Source of the DNA: Tenodera sinensis
Lineage: Eukaryota; Arthropoda; Insecta; Mantodea; Mantidae
Direction of reading: 5' to 3'
Assembly (NCBI GenBank): GCA_030765045.1
Contig: CM060964.1
Location: 147,763,065 to 147,827,064 of the forward strand
Length of the DNA stretch: 64,000 nucleotides
The notes under the pieces were generated by a model. The model was not told the DNA's origin. It was given only the letters and a program-made list of their open reading frames with translations, and ran no database searches. The position numbers were made by a program, and so were the translations under genes. Below are positions 11,277-22,130 of the stretch, one piece after another. Position 1 is the stretch's first letter. Every line of letters begins with the position of its first letter.

Positions 11277-12017
11277 ATGAATCGTACCACACTTGACTAT
11301 GGCAGAACGTGCACACAAAGACATAGGCACAAGAAAGTCCTTCCTCACAGTAAAGTAGGAGGTTTTTCTGCTCGTGAAGCTGCAGCTCGTATTGGAGTCC
11401 CTGCGTCTACAGTGCAGAGGTGGGTGATATTGTCCACAGGAGGGATTGAACACCGTCGTTCTGGTTCAGGAGGAAGACGGGTGTCAACTCCAGGAACGGA
11501 TGCAGCGTCAATTGTAGAAGCAGAGAGGAACCCTTTCCAAACTGCTTCTGAAATGATGGCAAACTCAGATTTCCCTGGTTCAGCTCGAACAGCTCTGCGA
11601 CGTGTAAATGACGGACTTTATATGTGTACGGTAGCTAAAATTATCTGACAGACGATCACAGATTGTTTCGTCTTGCGCTTACAGAGGAAAATGCCAGCCG
11701 CAACTGGAATAACGTGATATTCTCAAAAGAGGTGACATTTTCTTCCACAAGTAAGGGAAAGGTCTATCGACCAAAGGGATCCTGGTACGATGCAAAATAC
11801 GTGGCTTCACAATTTCATCATGGTCGCGTATCTGTATCGTGTTTGGGCTGAATATCAAGGGACGGTCTAGTTGTACTGTGGCAGCTTGACAATTCACTGT
11901 ACAGCGTGCAATACACAGTAATACTTGCGAATATTTTGGTTCCCTCTGTAAGGATGGTATATCCTGATGGAATTATCGAATTCGAACAGGACAATTATCT
12001 TGTCCACACATCTCGAC
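11277..12017 (+). pseudogene. Tc1/mariner-like transposase, broken
   Basis: 11277-11648 encodes a helix-turn-helix region (FSAREAAARIGVPASTVQRW), a linker with GSGGRR and a second half typical of Tc1 (RNPFQTASEM). After a frame change, 11663-11851 holds WNNVIFSKEVTFSS, where the first catalytic Asp (normally FSDE) is replaced by Lys, followed by GRVSVSCLG. 11906-12017 contains FEQDNYLVHTSRQ, the second catalytic Asp region. The rest of the DDE/D domain is missing, replaced by unrelated tRNA-like sequence. Three frames and a lost catalytic residue: a dead relic. Confidence 0.8.
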
Positions 12018-12019
12018 AA

Positions 12020-12092
12020 GCGACGCGGGATTTGAACCTAGAAACTTATGAGTGGAAGCACGACCACTTAACCTCTCGACTACCGCAATGTT
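12020..12092 (-). repeat. tRNA-like pol III promoter (SINE head fragment or tRNA pseudogene)
   Basis: Minus strand carries TAGTCGAGAGG (12072-12082), which fits the A-box pattern TRGYNNANNNG, and GGTTCAAATCC (12028-12038), a consensus B box, 33 bp apart. The surroundings pair partly like a tRNA acceptor/T arm. It directly interrupts the Tc1 relic. No poly(A) tail was recognised, so it is either a truncated SINE or a tRNA pseudogene. Confidence 0.5.
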
Positions 12093-12122
12093 ATTCTGTG
12101 CCTCGTTTTCCGTACTCATAAG

Positions 12123-12308
12123 TTAACCATTGCGCTATAAGTCGAAGACCATTATACAGTTCTTTCGTGTGCGTTGTGAACACAGGTTTTACAAAGATAC
12201 ACGAAGCTCGACATTTAGTATCTGGAGATGACCCATTACTTCATTTCCTTTCTTTTTATTTCTATTAATTTTTTTAAATTTTTTTATTTCTTTTTTTGGG
12301 GGGAGGGG
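12123..12308. other. T-rich flank of the palindrome, no gene
   Basis: Contains T-rich runs around 12240-12298 and a short G-rich stretch at 12298-12308 immediately before the target duplication of the palindrome. Confidence 0.6.
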
Positions 12309-12315
12309 TAATGGG
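12309..12315. repeat. Target-site duplication, left copy (TAATGGG)
   Basis: Identical to 25569-25575 and immediately outside the outer inverted termini. Confidence 0.7.
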
Positions 12316-12316
12316 A

Positions 12317-13170
12317 GTAGTTATCTATACGGTATAAGCAATTCGAGTTACGCCAATTTTTACCACCAGGGGGATAGGTGGCGCTAGTGTCGCAAGATGG
12401 CGGACGCGAATTCAAGATGGCGGAAGTGAATCAGCTGTAAGGAAGTCCTAATCCGCCAAAAAAGGCTGGAAAAACAAGGTGCAATGTCCGGGTTGAACTT
12501 AAAAAGGGGATGGTAGAAATTTGCCCAACTTTTTAAGTTCAACCCCAACATTGCACTTTAAATTTTCCCGCTTTTTTGGTGCCTTAGGACTTACTTTAGT
12601 CCTATTAACGGTCGCCATCTGTATTCACTTCCATCACCTTAAATTTACGTTTGGCATCTTGTGACACTAGCGCCCCCTGGTGGCAAAAAAATTGGTTGCA
12701 CTCCAATCGTTTATACCGTATATATATCTTATATCTTTATCTTTAAATTTTATGTGCATAACTGACCTAAAGACCCCAGTGGAAGGATTCCGCCCCACCC
12801 TGCTTATTGTTAACCACATAAATTACCCTGCCACACCTTGCACCCCTCTTGATGACGCCTGGAGAAAATGCACTACACCAATGCTGGATGGCGACTGGCA
12901 GAATTAAGACGAGATACACCATAAATACCCACTAGGGCAAGGCGCTAGTGTCGCAATATGGTGTAAGGGAGCGTTGATGTGTTGTCGACGGGCGTTGGGA
13001 AGAAACGGAGGAAAATGATCTTGAAGCAATGGGTAAAACATGGTATGCGGAAGTGACGTGTCGGTATTTGATTGGACAAAATAAGATGGAATGGGATTGG
13101 TAGTTAGGAGTTTAAAAATGGCAGTGATTGGAAGAAATAAAGAACGTTGCGATTGGGTGAAAAATTAGGA
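12317..13170. repeat. Terminal block of palindrome, copy 1 (outer left)
   Basis: About 850 bp: a hairpin unit followed by a stretch that begins near cataactgacctaaagaccc and ends near aaattaggaatga. The same block recurs at 17626-18478 in the same orientation and at 19684-20549 and 24690-25568 inverted. It therefore behaves as the terminal inverted repeat of both the outer and the inner palindrome. It contains two variants of the motif GGCGCTAGTGTCGCA, one in the hairpin and one near 12941. No coding potential. Confidence 0.8.
12326..12722. repeat. 397-bp MITE-like hairpin unit, copy 1
   Basis: Starts TATACGGTATAA and ends TTATACCGTATA, with inner complementary arms almost along the whole length: CACCAGGGGG / CCCCCTGGTGG, GCGCTAGTGTC / GACACTAGCGC, AAGTCCTAA / TTAGGACTT, GGGTTGAACTTAAAAAG at 12490 / CTTTTTAAGTTCAACCC at 12529. 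The loop is about 22 bp. The RNA or single strand would form one long hairpin. Confidence 0.85.
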
Positions 13171-13214
13171 ATGAACGAAAGAGAAAGGTGAGGAAAAGGT
13201 ATATAAAAAGGGGA

Positions 13215-14105
13215 GAAATGAGGGTGGTAAATAAAAGAAATTGCAAGAATGTTTGCGATAACGGTAGCGTTGCGGACGGTGAAAAGTATAGCTTAAACAA
13301 AACAAAAAGTCGGTTAGCAGACTTAGATTCAAATTCACTATCTTTGAAGAATGATATATAAAACCATGGTATGCGGAAAATAAAAAGGAATTGCAGGAAT
13401 GTTTGCGATAACGGCAGCGTTGCTGACGGTGAAAAGTATAGTTTAAACAAAACGAAAAGTCGGTTAGCAGACTTAGATTTAAATTCACTATCTTTGAAGA
13501 ATGATATATGAAACCATGGTATGCGGAAAATAAACAGAATTGCGGGAATGTTTGCGATAACGATAGCGTTGCTGGCGGTGAAAAGTATAGTTTAAACAAA
13601 ACGAAATGTCGGTTAGCAGACTTAGATTTAAATTCACTATCTTTGAAGAATGATATATGAAACCATGCTATGCGGAAAATAAACAGAATTGCGGGAATGT
13701 TTGCGATAACGATAGCGTTGCTGACGGTTAAAAATGTAGTTTAAACAAAACGAAAAGTCGGTTGGTTAGCAGACTTAGATTTAAATTCACTATCTTTGAA
13801 GAATGATATTATGAAACCATGGTATGCGGAAAATAAACAGAATTGGGGGAATGTTTGCGATAACGATAGCGTTGCTGACGGTGAAAAGTATAGTTTAAAC
13901 AAAACGAAAAGTGGGGTTAGCAGACTTACATTTAAAATCGGTATCTTTAAGGAATGATATATGAAACAATGGTTGCGGAAAATAAAAGGAATTGCAGGAA
14001 TGTTTGCGATAACGATAGCGTTGCTGACGTTGAAAAGTATAGTTAAAAAAAAAGTCGGTTAGCAGACTTAGATCTAAAATCAGTATCTTTGAAGAATGAG
14101 ATATG
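13215..14105. repeat. ~150-bp tandem array, left arm (about six units)
   Basis: Units start at the landmark GCGATAACG at 13255, 13405, 13554, 13703, 13857 and 14005 (spacings 150, 149, 149, 154, 148). Each holds GTCGGTTAGCAGACTTAGAT, a segment ending GAAGAATGATATATGAAACC, and ATGCGGAAAATAAA. Units differ by scattered substitutions and small indels. The array recurs inverted at 23915-24640. Confidence 0.9.
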
Positions 14106-14357
14106 AAGGGGCAAGGTGCTGGGGTCGCAATATGGCAGAAAGGAGTGGTGATGTGTTCTCAACCCAACATGGAAAATGTTTCGAAATTTCGTATTTCCTC
14201 AAAAAGAAAAAAGGACTTCTGAATTTTGTTTAAAAATATCAATTATATTGATGCGCATAAGTTGTTTGCTTGGTTCCTTCTTCTTCTGAACTCACATTTC
14301 TAACGTATTTTTAACAGACATGCTTTAATGTTAAGCCCACAGTTAAAAACCGATAAA

Positions 14358-14361
<4 letters not shown>

Positions 14362-14412
<51 letters not shown>
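14362..14412. repeat. (GA)n microsatellite
   Basis: 51 bp of perfect GA. The mirrored place in the right arm (near 23640-23660) lacks it, so it was either expanded on the left or lost on the right after the arms separated. Confidence 0.95.
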
Positions 14413-14415
<3 letters not shown>

Positions 14416-15671
14416 TTGTTCAGCACATGACACTAATCTACATATTAACAAGAACAAAACAAAACAAAAAAAAAAGTAGGTTAGTAGGCTTCGATTTAAA
14501 TTCGATATCTTTGAAGAATGAGATATGAAAATGTTCAAAAAACTATACTCAACCCAACATGGAAAATGTTTTCGAAATTTTGTAATTACTAAAAAATAAA
14601 AGGCTTCTAAATTTTGCTTAAAATATCAATTATAATGATACGCATAAGATGTACCTTGTTTGCTTGGTTTCTAACGCATTTAGCAGACATGCTTTAATGC
14701 TAAGCCAATAGTTAAAATCCGACATAATACTCAGACCGTGGTTCAGCACATCACACACTAAACTATATATCAACACGAACAAAACAAATCACTACGAATG
14801 TGAATAAACACAACGCTGAATGCTGAGTTAAAAGAGCTGGGATTTCAGCCATCGCACTCGGCATAACTTTGTAAGAAGGTGTCAATACACGTCCGCACAG
14901 GTAACGCTGGGAAGATATGTGGTCGTGTGAACGGAGAGAGGCGGCTCGCTTGTTACGTAACTTGACAACACTTGTCTTGTCTTGTCGTGCCGTGCGCATG
15001 CGCCAGAACATCCGGTGCTTACTCAGAGATATATCCTATTCGTGATGACTCAGGCATTTGATTCTTGCCACGCGCGGAACTTGAAGACGACCCTCATATT
15101 CCTTGTCTTTTTAAACTGCAAAGTTGCATGTTAATGCAATTCTCAGACATTATTGCTAGGTCGGTTGCCATATCATCTTTCCGCGTCTCAAGCGAAATAG
15201 GAAATAAACCGAACCGGTAACCTTATAAGAAAAGAAAGAGAAACAAAAACCGGATAGTTTGACTGCGATAACACGAATATAAAACATATTTTGATACGTA
15301 CGCTAGCTAAGGGAAGTTGACCGAGAGATAGATTGGATTTAGAGAACTGCTGAAATAAGTTATTGAATATATATATTTGGTTGAGAGTGTTATTTGAAAA
15401 GAGGAGTGTTACAGTTGAGTAGGAATATTTTTAATTACAAGAGCTGTTGCACAGTGTGAAAGAAAACAAGGTATAGGTAAGTTTAGTTTAAGGAAATAGT
15501 TTGCGCAGAGGTTTTGAGTTGATTCGATAGAGCATAACGTAGATAATTGGACGAATAGTTGCTGTAATAGTGTACCTACTGCAAGGATAGTTGAAAGAAT
15601 AAATGCTTATTTAAGGACCTAGTTTGCGAGAGAAAGTAAAATAGCCTTTATGTAAAAAAGAAGCAATCTAA

Positions 15672-15866
15672 ATGGAAGAGGTGCCAAGCACAAGTAGACT
15701 AAATTTGCATAGCGAAGAGCACCGAAATTTTGATATTATAGAAGTTAGACAAAGAACGCTTAGTAAGTTTTATTCGGTGTTTTATGAAACTGACCTTACT
15801 GTTAGACCAATGGCAGAAGATGCAGACCCGAACAGTGGTTGCACAGCATGTTTGAGGAGGTATTAA
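15672..15866 (+). CDS. Small ORF in left arm, unknown
   Basis: 64 codons, beginning MEEVPSTSRLNLHSEEH and ending CTACLRRY. The mirrored sequence in the right arm (22215-22409, minus strand) is the same but carries a TAG stop in the middle and other changes. No family recognised. It faces the 99-bp array. It might be a residue of a gene of the element, or chance. Confidence 0.25.
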   Translation: MEEVPSTSRLNLHSEEHRNFDIIEVRQRTLSKFYSVFYETDLTVRPMAEDADPNSGCTACLRRY

Positions 15867-15934
15867 ATTATGTAAATACTGAACTTTTCCAAACGAACCT
15901 TGGTGCATAGGAATAACCATTCACGCGGCTCAAG

Positions 15935-17625
15935 AGGGATTAGCGCCAGTCCAATAGTCTTGTGTTTCTTTGTTACTAGGCGAAATACCCGACGTTGTCT
16001 GTGGTTTGATGACTTATCACTACAACATTTAGACTTAGGTTGCACTTGTCCAATATCCTTGTGTTCTTTGTTACTAGGAGAAATACCCGAGGTTGTCCGT
16101 TGTTTGGTGATTTATCACTACAACATTTTGACTTAGGTTGTACTTGTCGAATAGTCTTGTGTGTTTTCTTTGTTACTAGGAGAAATACCCGAGGTTGTCC
16201 GTTGTTTGGTGATTTATCACTACAACATTTAGACTTAGGTTATACTTGTCCAATAGTCTTGCGTTTCTTTGTTACTAGGTGAAATACCCGAGGTTGTCCG
16301 TGGTTTGGTGCTTTATCACTACAACAGTTAGACGTAGGTTGTACTTGTCCAATAGTCTTGTGTTTCTTTGTTACTAGGAGAAATGCCCGAGGTTGTCAGT
16401 GGTTTGGTGATTTATCACTGCAACATTTAGACTTAGGTTGCACATGTCCAAATCCTTGTGTTTCTTTGTTACTAGGAGAAACACCCGAGGTTTCCGTGGT
16501 TTGGTGATTTATCACTACAACTTTTAGACTTGGTTGTACTTGTCGAATAGTCTTGTGTGTTTTCTTTGTTACTAGGAGAAATACCCGAGGTTGTCCGTTG
16601 TTTGGTGATTTATCCGTACAACATTTAGACTTAGGTTGTACTTGTCCAATAGTCTTGTGTTTCTTTGTTACTAGGTGAAATACCCGACGATGTCCGTGGT
16701 TTGATGATTTATCACTACAACATTTAGAGTTAGGTTGTACTTGTCCAATAGTCTTGTGTATCTTTGTTACTAGGTGAAATACCTGAGGTTGTCCGTAGTT
16801 TGGTGATTTATCACTACAACACTTAGACTTAGGTTGCACATGTCCAAATCCTTGTGTTTCTTTGTTACTAGGAGAAATACCCGAGGTTTCCGTGGTTTGG
16901 TGATTTATCACTACAACTTTTAGACTTGGTTGCACTTGTGTAATAGTCTTGTGTTTCCTTTTGTTACTAGGAGAAATACCCGAGGTTGTCCGTGGTTTGA
17001 TGATTTATTACAACAACATTTAGACTTAGGTTGTACTTGTCCAATAGCCTTGTGTTTCTCTGTTACTAGGTGAAATACCCGACGATGTCCGTGGTTTGAT
17101 GATTTATCACTACAACATTTAGAGTTAGGTTGTACTTGTCCAATAGTCTTGTGTATCTTTGTTACTAGGTGAAATACCTGAGGTTGTCCGTAGTTTGGTG
17201 ATTTATCACTACAACATTTAGACTTAGGTTGCACTTGTACAATAGTCTTGTGTTTCTTTGTTACTAGGAGAAATACCCGAGGTTGTCCGTGGTTTGGTGA
17301 TTCATCACTACAACATTTAGACTTAGGTTGCACTTGTGTAATAGTCTTGTGTTTCTTTTTGTTACTAGGAGAAATACCCGAGGTTGTCCGTGGTTTGATG
17401 ATTTATTACAACAACATTTAGACTTAGGTTGTACTTGTCCAATAGTCTTGTGTTTCTTTGTTACTAGGAGAAATACCCGAAATTGTGCGTGTTTTGGTGA
17501 CTTATCATTACAACATTTAGACTTAGGTTGCACTTGTCCAATATCCTTATGTTTCTTTGATACTAGGAGAAATACCCGAGGTTGTCCGTGGTTTGATAAT
17601 TTATCACTACAACATTTAGACTTAG
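15935..17625 (-). repeat. 99-bp tandem array, left arm
   Basis: About 17 units. On the minus strand each reads roughly AACCTAAGTCTAAATGTTGT, then AGTGATAAATCACCAAAC, CACGGACAACCTCGGGTA, and TAGTAACAAAGAAACACAAG. Unit length 99 (a multiple of three) keeps one frame open over long stretches (up to 179 and 137 codons). The encoded 33-residue repeat is rich in Lys and Ser with a Cys-Cys pair (KCCSDKSPNHGQPRVFLLVT). Differences among units include 3-bp-neutral substitutions and frame-breaking indels. Mirrored at 20550-22130. Confidence 0.85.
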
Positions 17626-18478
17626 GTTGTACATCTATACACTATAAGCAATTCGAGTTACGCCAATTTCTGCCACCAGGGGGATAAGTGGCCCTAGTGT
17701 CGCAAGATAATTCAAGATGGCGGCCGTTAATCGGGCTAAAGTAAGTCCTAATCCGCCAAAAAAGGCTGGAAAACAAGGTGCAATGTTGGGGTGGAACTTA
17801 AAAAGGGGATGGTAGAAATTTGCCCAACTTTTTTAAGTTCAACCCCAACATTGCGCTTTAAGCTTTCCCCGCTTTTTTAGTGCGTTAGGACTTACTTTAG
17901 TCCGATTAACGGTCGCCATCGGAATTCACTTCCATCACCTTAAATTCACGTGTGACATCTTGTGACACTAGCCCCACTGGTGGCAAAAACTGGTTGCACT
18001 CCAATCGCTTTTACCGTATATAGTTCTTATATCTTTTATTTTTAAATTTTATGTGCATAACTGACCTAAAGACCCTAGTGGAAGGATTCCGTCCCACCCT
18101 GCTAATTGTTAATCACATAAATGACCCCAACGCACCTTGCATCCCTCTTCATGACCCCTGGCGAAATGCACTACACCAATGCTAGATGGCGACTGGCAGA
18201 ATTAAGACGAGTTTCACCATGAATACCCACTAGGGCAAGGCCCTAGTGTCGCAATATGGTGTAAGGGAGCGTCGATGTGTTCTCGACGGGTGTTGGGAAG
18301 AAAAGGAGGAAAATGATCTTGAAGCAATGGTAAAACATGGTATGCGGAAGTGACGTGTCGGTATTTGATTGGACAAAATAAGATGGAACGGGATTGGTAG
18401 TTAGGATTTTAAAAAACGGCAGTGATTGGAAGAAATAAAGAACGCTGCGATTGGGTGAATAATTAGGAATGAATGAAA
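17626..18478. repeat. Terminal block of palindrome, copy 2 (inner left)
   Basis: Same block as at 12317-13170, here starting GTTGTACATCTATACACTAT. It abuts the 99-bp array on its left and the inner arm on its right. Substitutions relative to copy 1 are shared with its mirror copy 3 (for instance TATACACTATAAG in copy 2 and TGTACACTATAAG read from copy 3, against TATACGGTATAAG outside). Confidence 0.8.
17636..18020. repeat. MITE-like hairpin unit, copy 2
   Basis: Same internal foldback as copy 1, starting TATACACTATAAG and ending TTTTACCGTATA. Internal loop and arms are preserved with scattered changes. Confidence 0.8.
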
Positions 18479-18714
18479 AGTGCGAGACCTACTCAGTCAG
18501 GGTGTCCTAAAATTTAGGAAGGAGTTTCTCGATGAAAACGGCATTGATGCTTTTTCCAGAATGTGTGACTATTGCACAGGAAGGAATGAATGTGTACCGA
18601 CAACGGTAAAACTGTTTATAGAAAAGTGAACAGAGAAGGAGATGTGAATGTGCGACGTGCGATGCCAGGATTTTCATACCATTGTGCAATGAGTCGCAGT
18701 ATTCAGCAGTTGTA
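18479..18714. repeat. Inner arm of palindrome, left
   Basis: 236 bp nearly identical to the complement of 19448-19684: TCAGGGTGTCCTAAAATTTA near 18497 and CAATGAGTCGCAGTATTCAG near 18688. It has no recognisable gene, though a short frame (DNGKTVYRKVNREGDVNV) is open in both arms. Confidence 0.85.
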
Positions 18715-19447
18715 CACTGTCAGCAACCTTGCAAGACACGTGTTCGCTCGGATCACATTGATCTTTCCTAAGCAAGCAGAACATGCCATTCAGGAAAAAA
18801 TGCATGACAAATTCTGAAAAAGAAGCGATTTTACCTTCACACGCACTAAAAGCATTTTAATGCCTCTTCTACAGATGAGTGATACAACTTTCTGTATGTT
18901 TGAAAATAAATGCTACGTATTACACTCACATGGTTTTCTCTACTCACCTTTAAATAACACATTCGCATCTCTTTCTCTGCTCACTCTTTTGAAAACAGTT
19001 TTCTTGAAAAAACGTGATTTTTTAAAAAAGGAACTGTTTTAATACCATCGCTAGTCAGTTTTAGGAAGCGCATTCACCTCTTTCTCTACTCGCTCTTCTA
19101 CTAGCAAGAAATATCATCTAAACTCACACTGTTTTCTCTGCTCACTTGTAGGGAACACATTCGCATCTCTTTCTCTGATCACTCTTTTGAAAACAGTTTT
19201 CCTGAAAAAACGTAATTCTTTTAAAAAGAACTTCTATATCCCCCACTTTTAAAATACGCAATTTCACTTTGTCTAATCACGGCGTTTAACACTCCACTAA
19301 TTAGAGGCATTTTTGAGCAAATTTGGTTTTTAACCGACTTTTCGTTTTGAAGTTGTGCTGCTCAAAGGCAGGCGGGCGGGCGGGCTGGCAGGCGGTCGCG
19401 CGCATGCGCGCCGCGCCGGCGTCTAAGCGATCAAGGTAAATATTTGT
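18715..19447. other. Central spacer of the palindrome
   Basis: 733 bp that are not part of the inverted repeat. It holds a direct repeat of about 70 bp (18958-19030 and 19151-19220) built around CGCATCTCTTTCTCTG and TGAAAACAGTTTTC, and a GC-rich patch at 19366-19425 with a GGCGGGCGGGCGGGC run. No ORF above 60 codons with plausible coding character. Confidence 0.7.
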
Positions 19448-19684
19448 GTACAACTGCTGAATACTGCGACTCATTGCACAATGGGATGAAAATCCTGGCA
19501 TCGCACGTCGCACATTCACATCTCCTTCTCTGTTCACTTTTCTATAAACAGTTTTACCGTTGTCGGTACACATTCATTCCTTCCTGTGCAATAGTCACAC
19601 ATTCTGGAAAAAGCATCAATGCCGTTTTCATAGAGAAACTCCTTCCTAAATTTTAGGACACCCTGACTGAGTAGGTGTCGCACT
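19448..19684. repeat. Inner arm of palindrome, right
   Basis: Complement of 18479-18714. One visible difference is CATAGAGAAACTCC here against the complement of GGAGTTTCTCGATG on the left. Confidence 0.85.
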
Positions 19685-20549
19685 TTTCATTCATTCCTAA
19701 TTTTTCACCCAATCGCAGCGTTCTTTATTTCTTCCAATTACTGCCGTTTTTTAAAATCCTAACTACCAATCCCGTTCCATCTTATTTTGTCCAATCAAAT
19801 ACCGACACGTCACTTCCGCATACCATGTTTTACCCATTGCTTCAAGATCATTTTCCTCCTTTTCTTCCCAACACCCGTCGAGAACACATCGACGCTCCCT
19901 TACACCATATTGCGACACTAGCGCCTTGCCCTAGTGGGTATTCATGGTGAAACTCGTCTTAATTCTGCCAGTCGCCATCTAGCATTGGTGTAGTGCATTT
20001 CGCCAGGGGTAGTGAAGAGGGATGCAAGGTGCGTTGGGGTCATTTATGTGATTAACAATAAGCAGGGTGGGGCGGAATCCTTCCACTAGGGTCTTTAGGT
20101 CAGTTATGCACATAAAATTTAAAAATAAAAGATATAAGAAATATATACGGTAAAAGCGATTGGAGTGCAACCAGTTTTTGCCACCAGTGGCGCTAGTGTC
20201 ACAAGATGTCAAACGTGAATTTAAGGTGATGGAAGTGAATTAAGATGGCGACCGTTAATCGGACTAAAGTAAGTCCTAACGCACCAAAAAAAGCGGGGAA
20301 AACTTAAAGTGCAATTTTGGGGTTGAACTTAAAAAAGTTGAGCAAATTTCTACCATCCCCTTTTTAAGTTCAACCCCAATATTGCACCTTGTTTTCCAGC
20401 CTTTTTTGGCGGATTAGGACTTACTTTAGCCCAATTAACGGCCGCCATCTTGAATTATCTTGCGCCATCTTGCGACACTAGCGCCACTTATCCACATGGT
20501 GGCAAAAATTGGCGTAACTCGAATTGCTTATAGTGTACAGATGTACAAC
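19684..20549. repeat. Terminal block of palindrome, copy 3 (inner right, inverted)
   Basis: Mirror of copy 2, ending in ...TAGTGTACAGATGTACAAC next to the right 99-bp array. It includes hairpin unit copy 3 at 20144-20538. Confidence 0.8.
20144..20538. repeat. MITE-like hairpin unit, copy 3
   Basis: Starts TATACGGTAAAAGCG and ends CTTATAGTGTA; internal self-complementarity as in the other copies. Confidence 0.8.
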
Positions 20550-22130
20550 CTAAGTCTAAATGTTGTAGTGATAAATCATCAAACCATGGACAACCTCGGG
20601 TATTTCTCCCAGTATCAAAGAAACACAAGGATATTGGACAAGTGCAACCTAAGTCTAAATCCTGTAGTGATAAATCATCAAACAACGGACAGCGTCGGGT
20701 ATTTTATCTAGTAACAAAGAAACACAAGACTATTGGACAAGTACAACCTAAGTCTAAATGTTGTAGTGATAACTCACCAAACCACGGACAACCTCGGGTA
20801 TTTCTCTTAGTATCAAAGAAACACAAGGATATTTGACAAGTGCAACCTAAGTCTAAATGTTGTAGTGATAAGTCACCAAAACACGGACAACCTCGGATAT
20901 TTCTCCTAGTAACAGAGAAACACAAGACTATTGGACAAGGACAACCTAAGTCTAAATGTTGTAGTGATAAATCATCAAACCACGGACAGCGTCGGGTATT
21001 TCACCTAGTAACAAAGAAACACAAGACTATTGGTTAAGTACAACCTAAGTCTAAATGTTGCAGTGATAAATCATCAAACCACGGACAACCTCGGGTATTT
21101 CTCCTAGTATCAAAAAGAAACACAAGACTATTGGACAACTACAACCTAACTCTAAATGTTGTAGTGATAAATCACCAAATTACGGACAACCTCGGGTATT
21201 TCTCCTAGTAACAAAGAAAACACACAAGACTATTCGACAAGTCCAACCAAGTCTAAATGTTGTAGTGATAAATCACCAAACCACGGACAACCTCGGGTAT
21301 TGCTCCTAGTAACAAAGAACACAAGGATATTGGACAAGTGCAACCTAAGTCTAAATATTGTAGTGATAAATCACCAAACCACGGACAACCTCGCGTATTT
21401 CTCCTAGTAACTCCTAGTAACACAAGACTATTACACAAGTGCAACCTAAGTCTAAATGTTGTAGTGATAAATCACCAAACTACGGACAACCTCGGGTATT
21501 TCTCCTAGTAACAAAGAAACACAAGGATATTGGACAAGGGCAACCTAAGTATAAATGTTGCAGTGATAAGTCACCAAAACACGGCCAACCTCGGGTATTT
21601 CTCCTAGTAGCAAAGAAACACAAGACTATTGGACAAGTACAACCTAAGTCTAAATGTTGTTGTGATAAATCATCAAACCACGGACAGCTTCGGGTATTTC
21701 ACCTAGTAACAAAGAAACACAAGACTATTACACAAGTGCAACCTAAGTCTAAATGTTGTAGTGATAAATCACCAAACCACGGACAACCTCGGGTATTTCA
21801 CCTAGTAACAAAGAAACACAAGACTATTGGACAAGTACAACCTAAGTCTAAATGTTGTAGTGATAAATCACCAAACAACGGACAACCTCGGGTATTTCTC
21901 CTAGTAACAAAGAAAACACACAAGACTATTCGACAAGTACAACCTAAGTCAAAATGTTGTAGTGATAAATCACCAAACAACGGACAACCTCGGGTATTTC
22001 TCCTAGTAACAAAGAACACAAGGATATTGGACAAGTGCAGCCTAAGTCTAAATATTGTAGTGATAAGTCATCAAACCACAGACAACGTCGGGTATTTCAC
22101 ATAGTACCAAGAAACACAAGACCATTGGAC
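20550..22130 (+). repeat. 99-bp tandem array, right arm
   Basis: About 16 units; the landmark AAGTCTAAAT occurs at 20552, 20651 and 20750, i.e. every 99 bp. The longest open frame is 21439-22104 (221 codons) with Lys/Cys-rich 33-residue repeats. Individual units have stops (one ends at 20838) or indels, and unit order does not match the left arm one for one, suggesting unequal exchange or gene conversion within arms. Confidence 0.85.

Larger units (their letters stand above)
14106..15930. repeat. Intermediate block of left arm (mirrored at 22135-23914)
   Basis: Mostly non-coding. It holds a GA microsatellite, two diverged direct copies of a ~350-bp segment (around 14160-14520 and 14545-14760) sharing GACATGCTTTAATG and ATGGAAAATGTTTTCGAAAT, and parts resembling the 150-bp unit (TTGAAGAATGAGATATGAA). 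From 15,000 on it is unique within the arm. The right arm has the same order reversed. Confidence 0.7.

Noticed and set aside
12779..12907. Open frame with RPTLLIVNHINYPATP in the terminal block
   Set aside because: Present in all four blocks but interrupted differently in each, with no start or known domain.
15935..22130. CRISPR-like look of the 99-bp arrays
   Set aside because: Units are contiguous with no unique spacers, the genome is eukaryotic, and no cas genes occur.
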